Notes under the pieces: generated by a model | What the model was told of the DNA's origin: nothing | The model's database searches: none | What the model saw: the letters and a program-made list of their open reading frames with translations, nothing else | Made by a program: the position numbers and the translations under genes | Shown here: in pieces, positions 1-5,397 of the stretch | How the letters are laid out: each line of letters begins with the position of its first letter | Position numbering within the stretch: the stretch's first letter is position 1 | From: Treponemataceae bacterium | GTDB taxonomy: Bacteria > Spirochaetota > Spirochaetia > Treponematales > Treponemataceae | Reading direction: 5' to 3' | Length of the DNA stretch: 5,397 nt | NCBI GenBank assembly: GCA_024697985.1 | Contig: JAILRX010000131.1 | Span: 1-5,397, forward strand

Positions 1-778
1 CTTTTCCTGTAACTGTAGTTACCGATTCTCCATTTAATCCTACACCAATGTTTTGAGCATATCTAACAACCAAACCCTGCTGAGCTTCTTTAAAATCTGG
101 CAAGTCAAATTTTGATCCTACATTAAAATAGATGAAGTTTCTTGCATTAAGTTTGTTGTCAACGACTGTTTTTGTGTAATTATCAGCATCTGTATAATCG
201 TATGATTCTGTGTAAGTTACACCTGATGTTCCAGTGTAGTTGTATCTGTCGTAGTAGAATTTTGCAAATGGCTTAATTGTTGAGTCTTTAACATCAAATG
301 TTAATCCGCCCCATTCCAATGTTACCTTGTAGAATGATTTATCAACGTTTTCCAATTCATAGCTTTCGCCAGAAACATCATTTTCTTTTGTGATACTTGA
401 ATTGACTTCAGCGCTAAGTTTGAATCCCATGTCAGCAATTCCAAGTAAAACTGACATTTCATTTGTACCGGTCTTTGTGTTTTCATAAGCATCGCCTGTT
501 GCTGTGCCTGTGAAATCCCACAAGATACCATCGTAGTAAAGTCCGAGATAGAAGTCTTCAAACTTCTGACCGTAACCTACATTCACGCCATTTGTTGAAA
601 GCTGTGAAAATGCTAAGAAATCCTGGAAGGAAACCGACTTGTAGTCAATAACATCGCAGTACATGTCGATGTCATTACTGATTGTTGTAGCAGTTACTTG
701 ATTAGTGAGTGAAGCTTGTGCAAGAAGAGCAGTTGAAACCAAGCATAAAGACAACAATGAAACGAAACTTTTTTTCAT
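1..778 (-). CDS. Secreted, probable outer-membrane beta-barrel protein, 3' end missing
   Basis: This open frame runs without a stop from the ATG at 778-776 to the window edge, giving 259 residues of a longer protein. It begins with a clear signal peptide: MKKS, a hydrophobic stretch at about residues 5-19, and an AQA site at 20-22 that suggests cleavage before S23. The Cys at 12 is inside the hydrophobic core and has no lipobox, so I do not call it a lipoprotein. The mature part has no further membrane helix. It is rich in Tyr, Phe, Thr, Asn and Gly, with alternating aromatic segments such as FYLGLYYDGILW (76-87) and KPFAKFYYDRYNY (169-181), as in beta-barrel strands. The start at 778 is chosen because GGAG lies six bases upstream; an in-frame ATG at 790 would take that GGAG into the coding region. 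I do not recognise a named family. A spirochaete outer-membrane or periplasmic protein is inferred; a barrel with transport or porin function is possible but unproven. Its own promoter lies at 841-869. Confidence 0.82.
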   Translation of the reverse strand, partial: MKKSFVSLLSLCLVSTALLAQASLTNQVTATTISNDIDMYCDVIDYKSVSFQDFLAFSQLSTNGVNVGYGQKFEDFYLGLYYDGILWDFTGTATGDAYENTKTGTNEMSVLLGIADMGFKLSAEVNSSITKENDVSGESYELENVDKSFYKVTLEWGGLTFDVKDSTIKPFAKFYYDRYNYTGTSGVTYTESYDYTDADNYTKTVVDNKLNARNFIYFNVGSKFDLPDFKEAQQGLVVRYAQNIGVGLNGESVTTVTGK

Positions 779-784
779 TTTGTT

Positions 785-788
785 CTCC
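785..788 (-). promoter_or_regulatory. Ribosome binding site (GGAG) of the secreted protein gene
   Basis: GGAG on the minus strand is six bases before the ATG at 778-776. It decides between two in-frame ATGs: the upstream one (790-788) overlaps this site and is preceded only by an A/T run. An almost symmetric T6-C-A6 tract lies just upstream on the minus strand and may fold weakly next to the site. Confidence 0.75.
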
Positions 789-818
789 ATACTTTTTTGA
801 AAAAACTTTTAGAATATT

Positions 819-833
819 TCCGTTTAAAACGGA
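819..833. promoter_or_regulatory. 15-base perfect dyad at the predicted transcript start
   Basis: TCCGTTTTAAACGGA on the minus strand has two 7-base arms around one central base. It starts right after the expected transcription start (about 834) of the secreted protein gene. It could be a DNA operator bound by a symmetric repressor. As RNA it could form a small stem (CCGU/ACGG with a 5-base loop) at the 5' end of the message, which might affect stability. The symmetry is seen; the role is inferred. Confidence 0.45.
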
Positions 834-835
834 TT

Positions 836-847
836 TTACAATTGTAA
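836..847. promoter_or_regulatory. 12-base perfect palindrome covering the -10 box
   Basis: TTACAATTGTAA reads the same on both strands and contains the predicted -10 hexamer TACAAT. It is flanked by two copies of TAAAATC (minus strand, 856-850 and 838-832), 18 bases apart. A protein bound here would block RNA polymerase, so an operator is plausible. Short AT-rich palindromes also arise by chance, and the -10 consensus itself favours part of this symmetry. Confidence 0.4.
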
Positions 848-869
848 CCGATTTTAGAAACAAGTGCAA
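841..869 (-). promoter_or_regulatory. Sigma-70-type promoter of the secreted protein gene
   Basis: Read on the minus strand, the -35 box TTGCAC (869-864) and the -10 box TACAAT (846-841) are separated by exactly 17 bases. Each has four or five matches to the TTGACA/TATAAT consensus. Transcription would start near 834, giving a leader of about 56 bases before the ATG at 778. The promoter lies downstream of the ftsH stop and of the hairpin at 894-915, so this gene can be expressed independently of ftsH. Two dyads overlap or follow it, suggesting regulation. Confidence 0.65.
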
Positions 870-893
870 GTGAGAAAATTTTTTAGTGGGATT

Positions 894-915
894 AGAGCCC
901 TCAGTTGAGGGCACT
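894..915 (-). terminator. Hairpin just after ftsH, possible terminator
   Basis: On the minus strand GCCCTC, loop AACT, GAGGGC forms a perfect 6-base-pair GC-rich stem (912-897), with two more pairs outside a T/T mismatch. It begins 14 bases after the ftsH stop codon, where a terminator is expected. The bases that follow (TCTAATCCCACT) are not a U tract, and the A/T run comes only later. It may therefore be an imperfect terminator, a 3'-end stabiliser or a pause site. The stem is symmetric and could act in either direction. Confidence 0.4.
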
Positions 916-928
916 TTACTAGAAAGCG

Positions 929-3058
929 TCAGTCTGCGGTGTTTTCGTCAGTTGATGGATCGTCGTTAGCAGGTGCGTCGTTATTTGCAGGCTCGTCCTT
1001 AGCAGGCTCGTCGTTTGCGGACTTGTCGGCGTTCTCAGATTCTGATTTACCTTCCTGAGCTTCGATCATCAATTTTTCGCATCTTTTTGCGTTATCAACA
1101 ATTTCGTAGAATTCTTTTCCGTCCATTGTTTCGATTTCAAGAAGCCGTTTTGCGATGTATTCGAGAAGATCTTTGTGGCTTTCCAAAATCGACAAAACAT
1201 GCTGGTATCGTTCATCCATAACGCGGGCAATTTCTTCATCAATGAATTTCTGAGTTTCTTCACTGAATTCGCGGACAAGGTTCGGCTCGCCTCCCCTGTT
1301 TCCAAGAACGCCTTTTCCAAGTGTCATGTTCTTGAACTTGTCGCTCATACCGAAATCAACGATCATGCTCTTGAGGATGTCAGTTGCACGCGCGATATCG
1401 TTCGAAGCACCTGTTGAAATTTCGCCTAGGATAATCTGTTCTGCGGCTCGTCCACCAAGCAAGGTATCAATTTCGTTAAGCATATCCTGCTTTGTCTGGA
1501 AATTCTTTTCTTCCTGCTCGCGGTATTGAGTAAAGCCTCCAACACCGTGGCTACGTGGAACTACCGTAATTTTATTTACAGGTGGATAATCAGGCGTAAA
1601 GGCTCCGACCAAAGCGTGTCCTGTTTCGTGAACAGAAACGAGCCTCATTTCCTTTTCGTTTTCTTTTCGTGTCTTTTTCTTCAAACCGATGCTGACCTTG
1701 TCGATTGCATCATTGAAATCTGCCATCGTAACCTTTTTGCGTCCGTTTCGTACTGCAAGAAGGGCTGCTTCGTTAACGACGTTTGCAAGATCTGCTCCGG
1801 CAAAACCTGTAGTTCCGTGAGCAACAGATTCGAAATTGACGTCATCATCAAGCTTGACGTTTTTAGCGTGGATTCGAAGGATTTCTTCACGGCCCTTAAC
1901 GTCCGGTTTTTCAACTGGAACATGTCGGTCAAATCGGCCTGGTCGCAAAAGAGCCGGGTCCAAAATATCAGAGCGGTTTGTTGCAGCCAAAATGATAAGA
2001 CCTTTTTCGTTGTCGAATCCGTCCATTTCTACCAAAAGCTGGTTCAAGGTCTGTTCGCGCTCGTCGTTTCCTCCGCCATAGCCGCTCATTCGGTTTTTAC
2101 CGAGGGCATCAATTTCGTCGATGAATACGATACAAGGAGCCTTTTCGCGAGCCTGCTTGAACAAGTCTCGGACTCGGCTTGCACCGACACCGACAAACAT
2201 TTCTACAAAGTCTGAACCGCTGATTCTGAAAAAAGGAACTCCAGCTTCGCCTGCTACTGCACGGGCAAGCAAGGTTTTACCGGTTCCTGGCGGTCCAACG
2301 AGCAAAACACCTTTCGGAATTTTACCACCAATATCAGTGTATTTTTTTGGTTCCTTCAAAAAGTCTACGACTTCGACCAATTCTTCTTTTGCTTCATCTA
2401 CGCCGGCAACATCAGAAAAGCGAGTTTTTACCTTGCCTTCTTCAACAGCGGCATTTTTGCTCTGACCGGCACTGAAAATTGAGCCAAATCCAGCTCCGCC
2501 ACCGCCCATTTTTCGCATGATGAAAAACCACATCAGATAAATCAATGCGAAAGGCAAAACCCATTCGAGAACGAGCCTCAAAAAGTAATTGTTCTGCTTT
2601 GCCTGAGCCTTATAGACTACGTTGTGAGAGTCCAAAAATTCGATGAAATCGTTTGTCCAGATTGCAGCGGTTTTATAAACCGTTTTCTGTCCGGCCTTTT
2701 CGCTTTTTACGACACCTTTCAAATCATCGTAAGTAGCATTTTCATCGATTACAGTCGTGTATCCGATAAAATAATCGTCTTGAAGCACGACCTGAACGAT
2801 AACGCCGTCTTCGATATATTTTTTGAATTCAGAAAATTCTATTGTTCGGTCGTCCTTTACCATCGTAAAAACATTGAAAAGCACGATTCCAACAAAAAGC
2901 AGAAGTGCTACGACCCAAAACGGAAATCGTTTTTTAGGTTCTTTTGGATTGCGACCTTTTTTATCTTTATCATCAGGATTATCTATTGAAAGTTTAAAAA
3001 AATCGAAAGGATCTTTGTCTTTTTTATCTTTGTCGTCGTTATTTTGGTTCTCAGCCAC
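929..3058 (-). CDS. ftsH: ATP-dependent zinc metalloprotease FtsH
   Basis: FtsH is a hexameric inner-membrane AAA+ protease that pulls damaged or regulated membrane and cytosolic proteins through its pore and degrades them. The 709-residue product shows the whole family layout: a charged cytosolic N-terminus (1-45), a membrane helix (about 46-67), an extracytoplasmic domain (about 68-156), a second helix (about 158-181) and a Gly-rich linker. The AAA+ domain follows with Walker A GPPGTGKT (255-262), pore motif FVG (288-290), Walker B VFIDEID (311-317) and a second region of homology with arginine fingers R372 and R375. The protease domain has zinc site HETGH (477-481) and a probable third ligand D554 in GASND. 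All catalytic residues are present. The start is GTG, supported by AAGGAG six bases upstream. The C-terminus (about 668-709) is an acidic, Ala/Pro-rich low-complexity tail, making the protein longer than the E. coli enzyme (about 644 residues). An exporter gene pair lies 63 bases upstream and a hairpin follows the stop. Confidence 0.98.
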   Translation of the reverse strand: MAENQNNDDKDKKDKDPFDFFKLSIDNPDDKDKKGRNPKEPKKRFPFWVVALLLFVGIVLFNVFTMVKDDRTIEFSEFKKYIEDGVIVQVVLQDDYFIGYTTVIDENATYDDLKGVVKSEKAGQKTVYKTAAIWTNDFIEFLDSHNVVYKAQAKQNNYFLRLVLEWVLPFALIYLMWFFIMRKMGGGGAGFGSIFSAGQSKNAAVEEGKVKTRFSDVAGVDEAKEELVEVVDFLKEPKKYTDIGGKIPKGVLLVGPPGTGKTLLARAVAGEAGVPFFRISGSDFVEMFVGVGASRVRDLFKQAREKAPCIVFIDEIDALGKNRMSGYGGGNDEREQTLNQLLVEMDGFDNEKGLIILAATNRSDILDPALLRPGRFDRHVPVEKPDVKGREEILRIHAKNVKLDDDVNFESVAHGTTGFAGADLANVVNEAALLAVRNGRKKVTMADFNDAIDKVSIGLKKKTRKENEKEMRLVSVHETGHALVGAFTPDYPPVNKITVVPRSHGVGGFTQYREQEEKNFQTKQDMLNEIDTLLGGRAAEQIILGEISTGASNDIARATDILKSMIVDFGMSDKFKNMTLGKGVLGNRGGEPNLVREFSEETQKFIDEEIARVMDERYQHVLSILESHKDLLEYIAKRLLEIETMDGKEFYEIVDNAKRCEKLMIEAQEGKSESENADKSANDEPAKDEPANNDAPANDDPSTDENTAD
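959..1015 (-). repeat. Imperfect short repeats encoding the acidic FtsH tail
   Basis: This stretch encodes residues 682-700 of FtsH as degenerate units of the DEPA[KN] kind: DEPAK, DEPAN, NDAPAN, then DDP. On the plus strand the repeats appear as returning GCAGGCTCGTC-like blocks. They stay in frame and sit beyond the protease domain, so changes in copy number would alter only tail length. This looks like slippage-prone coding sequence, not an independent repeat element. Confidence 0.6.
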
Positions 3059-3121
3059 GATAAACTCCTTTTGTCTTTTTATAAATATACGATAATTTTT
3101 CTAATTAGACTAGGGAAAATA
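3059..3121 (-). other. AT-rich gap before ftsH with a 10-base palindrome
   Basis: The 63 bases between the exporter stop codon and the ftsH GTG are strongly AT-rich. They contain the perfect palindrome TCTAATTAGA (3100-3109) and TATATT/TATAAA runs that could serve as a -10 box, but no matching -35 box at the proper distance. No GC-rich hairpin with a U tract is visible, so read-through from the exporter genes into ftsH is possible. A weak or alternative-sigma promoter for ftsH cannot be excluded. Confidence 0.4.
3065..3070 (-). promoter_or_regulatory. Ribosome binding site (AAGGAG) of ftsH, fixing a GTG start
   Basis: AAGGAG lies six bases before GTG (3058-3056). The spacing is optimal, and the following residues (MAENQ) begin the charged N-terminus before the first membrane helix. 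No ATG lies nearby in frame with comparable support, so GTG is taken as the real start. Confidence 0.85.
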
Positions 3122-4996
3122 TTATTTACGGCTGCACAGTTGAAAATATTTACCTTTTTGCGCCATCAATTCTTCGTGATTTCCCTGCTCGATGATTCGG
3201 CCGTTTTCCAAAACCAAAATCAAGTCGGCATTACGAACCGTGCTAAGTCTATGCGCTATAACGAAAACCGTGTGTCCTCTCATCAGCGAGTCCATTCCGT
3301 CCTGAATCAATTTTTCAGTTCTCGTATCAATTGATGAAGTTGCTTCGTCCAAAATCAACACAGGTGGATTTGCAATCGCTGCCCGCGCAATCGCAAGAAG
3401 CTGCCTCTGACCGGCACTCAAGTTTTCGCCGTCACCTGTAATCAACGTTTCGTATTTTTCAGGCAGCAGGTTGATGAAATAATCGGCATTTGCAATTTTT
3501 GCGGCCTTCTCGATTTCCTTCATCGAGGCGTCCTGTTTTCCAAACCTGATGTTTTCTGCAATCGTTCCCGTAAAAAGATGAGTGTCCTGCAAAACCATCG
3601 CCAAAGAACGTCGTAAATCGTCCTTTTTGATTTTGTTGATGTTGATGCCGTCATATCGGATTTTTCCGTCCGGCACATCGTAAAAGCGGTTTATCAGGTT
3701 CGTAATCGTAGTTTTTCCACTGCCGGTCGAACCGACAAGCGCGATTTTCTGCCCGGCCTTGGCCTTAAGCGTGATGTTGTGCAAAACAGTTTTTTCATCA
3801 GTGTAACCGAAAGTCACGTTGTCAAATTCGATTTCGCCCCTCAAAGGCGTGTAAGTTATGCTGCCATCAGCCTGATGAGGATGTTTCCAGGCCCATTCAC
3901 CTGTGTGCATGAAGCTTTCTGTAACGGTCCCATCCGGCAAAATATTTGCGTTGACCAGCGTTACGTAGCCCTGATCTTTTTCCGGCACTTCATCGATGAC
4001 ATCAAAAATTCGCTCCGCTCCGGCAAGCGCGTTCAAAACCGCATTGAAAAGCTGAGCAAGCTGTGTAACCGGCTGAGTGAAATTCTTGGCATATTGAGAA
4101 AAAGCTACGACCTGTCCGATTGTCATGATGTTTTTGATGATGAGAAGCACTCCCACAATCGCTACAAGCGCTTCTGAAATGTGGCCCATGTTGTTCATCA
4201 GCGGTCCGAGGATGTTTGCCAGCGTGTTCGCCCTGGTTCCGCTCTTACAAAGCTCGTCGTTCAAAACGGCAAATTCTTCCTTGGCCTTTTCTTCGTGACA
4301 GAAAACCTTTACGACCTTCTGCCCTTCAATCATTTCTTCGATATAACCGTTCACCTTTCCAAGATTTTTCTGCTGGTCGCGGAAGGCCCTGCTGGAAAAC
4401 TTTCCGATGATGCCGACAAGTGCGACCATCGCGATTATGCAGACCACGACGATTATCGTAAGGTGCCAGCTGAGCAAAATCATCATCACGAACGTAGCGC
4501 TGATGTTTAATATTGATGAGAAAAACTGCGGAACGACCTGCGTCATCATTTCGCGCAAAGTGTCCGTATCGTTCGTGAAACGGCTCATCAGTTCGCCGTG
4601 TGTTTTTGAATCAAAAAATTTGATTGGCAGTTTTTCAAGCTTTTCGAAAAGGTCAACACGGATTTTATAGAGAGTCTTGGTCGAAATGTGCAGCATGATG
4701 CGGTTGTTGAGCCAGGATGCAAGCGCCCCGATTATGTAGACTCCGATCATCAAAATGATGAGCTGAATGAATTTGCTCAAATCCGGATTTTTCTGCCCGA
4801 TGTACGGCGTGATGAAATTGTCCAGAACCGGCTGCAAAAGACTGATTCCGGCAACCATTGCGGCGCTTGAAAAAAGCACACAAAACAATGAGAGAATAAG
4901 AAGATATTTGTACTGCGCGATGTATTTCATCAACCGCACGATTGTTTTTCCGAGATTCTTTGGTTTCTGTCCGGGTTTCATTTTTCTAGGTGGCAT
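3122..4996 (-). CDS. ABC exporter subunit with intact ATPase residues (heterodimer half)
   Basis: This 624-residue fused membrane-ATPase protein is a type IV ABC exporter half. It has about six membrane helices (roughly 31-53, 77-97, 154-175, 178-198, 262-287, 292-322) and then a nucleotide-binding domain. That domain has A-loop Y398, Walker A GSTGSGKT (422-429), Q-loop Q470, signature LSAGQ (526-530), Walker B VLILDE with catalytic E551, D-loop SSID (554-557) and switch H582. The signature has Ala for the first Gly of LSGGQ. With the degenerate upstream partner, this matches heterodimeric exporters such as TM287/TM288 and BmrC/BmrD, where this gene is the TM288/BmrD-like half. Residues about 342-386, between helix 6 and the ATPase domain, form an enlarged linker with a Trp/His-rich GEWAWKHPH segment. 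The ATG overlaps the upstream stop by one base, with GGAGG seven bases before it, so translation is coupled. Export of drugs or lipids out of the cytoplasm is typical of the family; the substrate here is unknown. Confidence 0.93.
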   Translation of the reverse strand: MPPRKMKPGQKPKNLGKTIVRLMKYIAQYKYLLILSLFCVLFSSAAMVAGISLLQPVLDNFITPYIGQKNPDLSKFIQLIILMIGVYIIGALASWLNNRIMLHISTKTLYKIRVDLFEKLEKLPIKFFDSKTHGELMSRFTNDTDTLREMMTQVVPQFFSSILNISATFVMMILLSWHLTIIVVVCIIAMVALVGIIGKFSSRAFRDQQKNLGKVNGYIEEMIEGQKVVKVFCHEEKAKEEFAVLNDELCKSGTRANTLANILGPLMNNMGHISEALVAIVGVLLIIKNIMTIGQVVAFSQYAKNFTQPVTQLAQLFNAVLNALAGAERIFDVIDEVPEKDQGYVTLVNANILPDGTVTESFMHTGEWAWKHPHQADGSITYTPLRGEIEFDNVTFGYTDEKTVLHNITLKAKAGQKIALVGSTGSGKTTITNLINRFYDVPDGKIRYDGININKIKKDDLRRSLAMVLQDTHLFTGTIAENIRFGKQDASMKEIEKAAKIANADYFINLLPEKYETLITGDGENLSAGQRQLLAIARAAIANPPVLILDEATSSIDTRTEKLIQDGMDSLMRGHTVFVIAHRLSTVRNADLILVLENGRIIEQGNHEELMAQKGKYFQLCSRK

Positions 4997-5397
4997 CAGT
5001 TTGCCTCCAAATCGCAGTCCTGATCTTGAATCTGCATTTCATAAGTTTCCTGATAAATCGGACAGGTTTTCAAAAGTGTTTCGTGATTGCCCTCGGCGAC
5101 GATTTTTCCGTGATCCAAAACGAGGATTTTATCTGCATCCATAATTGATGAAAGTCTTTGTGCAATGATGATTTTTGTCGTGCCAGGAAGCGCGCTTTTA
5201 AGTCCTGACCGGATTTTTGCATCGGTTGCCGTGTCGACGGCGCTCGTGCTGTCGTCCAAAATCAGGATTTTCGGCCGCTTGATGAGGGCGCGGGCGATGC
5301 AAAGTCGCTGCTTCTGCCCTCCGGAAAGGTTCACGCCGCCCTGGCCAAGCTCAGTTTCGTAGCCGTCAGGAAACGACTCGATAAAATCGTGCGCGCA
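4996..5397 (-). CDS. ABC exporter subunit with degenerate ATPase site, 5' end missing
   Basis: Only the last 133 residues are in the window; the frame is open through position 5397, so the membrane domain, Walker A and Q-loop lie outside. Visible are signature LSGGQ (fragment residues 24-28), Walker B ILILDDS (44-50), D-loop SAVD (52-55) and the switch region IIIAQRLSS. Two key residues are replaced: Asp 49 stands where the catalytic Glu belongs, and Gln 80 stands where the switch His belongs. These are hallmarks of the TM287/BmrC-like half of heterodimeric exporters, whose own site binds ATP but hydrolyses it poorly. It should pair with the product of the next gene, with which it shares the base at 4996. 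The GTG at 5334-5332 encodes an internal Val before LSGGQ and is not a start. The fragment is cut by the window edge, with no sign of a pseudogene. Confidence 0.92.
   Translation of the reverse strand, partial: CAHDFIESFPDGYETELGQGGVNLSGGQKQRLCIARALIKRPKILILDDSTSAVDTATDAKIRSGLKSALPGTTKIIIAQRLSSIMDADKILVLDHGKIVAEGNHETLLKTCPIYQETYEMQIQDQDCDLEAN
5004..5008 (-). promoter_or_regulatory. Ribosome binding site (GGAGG) within the upstream exporter gene
   Basis: GGAGG on the minus strand falls within the last codons (Leu-Glu-Ala) of the upstream subunit and ends seven bases before the ATG at 4996-4994. Together with the TGATG stop/start overlap it shows translational coupling, which would keep the two exporter halves in similar amounts. 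Confidence 0.8.

Noticed and set aside
788..790. In-frame ATG four codons before the chosen start of the secreted protein
   Set aside because: It overlaps the GGAG site that is ideally spaced for the ATG at 778, lacks a ribosome site of its own, and would add MENK before a typical MKKS signal start.
955..1030. Repeats at the ftsH 3' end as a CRISPR-like array
   Set aside because: The units are short, imperfect, in frame with FtsH and lack unique spacers; they encode a low-complexity acidic tail.
1526..2215. A 229-codon open frame on the plus strand opposite ftsH
   Set aside because: It lies wholly antisense to the conserved AAA+ region of ftsH. Its translation is rich in Ser, Phe, Val and Cys with no recognisable domain, as expected from reading a well-conserved gene backwards.
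2624..2989. A 121-codon plus-strand frame opposite the FtsH N-terminal region
   Set aside because: It is antisense to the membrane and extracytoplasmic part of FtsH, has no domain, and its hydrophobic look mirrors the strand beneath it.
3077..3112. A sigma-70 promoter for ftsH
   Set aside because: TATATT and TATAAA resemble -10 boxes, but the hexamers 17 bases upstream (TAGTCT, AATTAG) do not resemble TTGACA, and such runs are expected in AT-rich DNA.
3779..4177. A 132-codon plus-strand frame opposite the exporter gene
   Set aside because: It is antisense to the linker and transmembrane regions of a well-supported ABC subunit and shows no family features.
5332..5334. GTG as the start of a 112-residue protein
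   Set aside because: It encodes Val in the conserved stretch just before LSGGQ, and the frame continues upstream to the window edge, so it is internal to a truncated gene.

Overview
The window reads as ordinary chromosomal DNA from a spirochaete, most likely a host-associated Treponema. This is an inference from three things: the treponeme-like FtsH with a long charged N-terminus, an aromatic-rich secreted protein of outer-membrane type beside it, and an ABC exporter whose linker resembles gut Firmicutes homologues I remember. No rRNA, tRNA or marker gene is present to fix the taxonomy. All four genes lie on the minus strand, so transcription runs from high to low coordinates. No mobile element, CRISPR array, RNA gene or integration site was seen.

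In transcription order: (1) 5397-4996 is the C-terminal end of an ABC exporter subunit whose ATPase site is degenerate (Asp for the catalytic Glu, Gln for the switch His). (2) 4996-3122 is a complete ABC exporter subunit with an intact catalytic Glu and His but an altered signature (LSAGQ). The two share one base (TGATG) and are best read as the halves of a heterodimeric exporter of the TM287/TM288 or BmrC/BmrD type. (3) After a 63-base AT-rich gap comes ftsH (3058-929), a membrane-anchored AAA+ zinc protease with every catalytic motif intact, a GTG start and an acidic repeat-bearing tail. (4) After a 150-base gap comes a secreted, probably outer-membrane beta-barrel protein (778 to beyond position 1). 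It is open to the window edge, so only its first 259 residues are visible.

The gap between ftsH and the secreted protein holds the clearest regulatory region: a hairpin just after the ftsH stop, then a good sigma-70-type promoter (TTGCAC, 17 bases, TACAAT). Two perfect dyads sit on or just past the -10 box, followed by a short leader and a GGAG ribosome site. This last gene therefore appears to have its own, possibly regulated, promoter. The ABC pair is translationally coupled. Whether ftsH is co-transcribed with it is undecided, since I see neither a terminator nor a convincing promoter in the gap.

I see no clearly new biological system here. The most useful leads are the asymmetric exporter with an enlarged linker, the dyad-rich promoter, and the unassigned secreted protein, which is easy to miss because neither stop codon nor C-terminus is in view.
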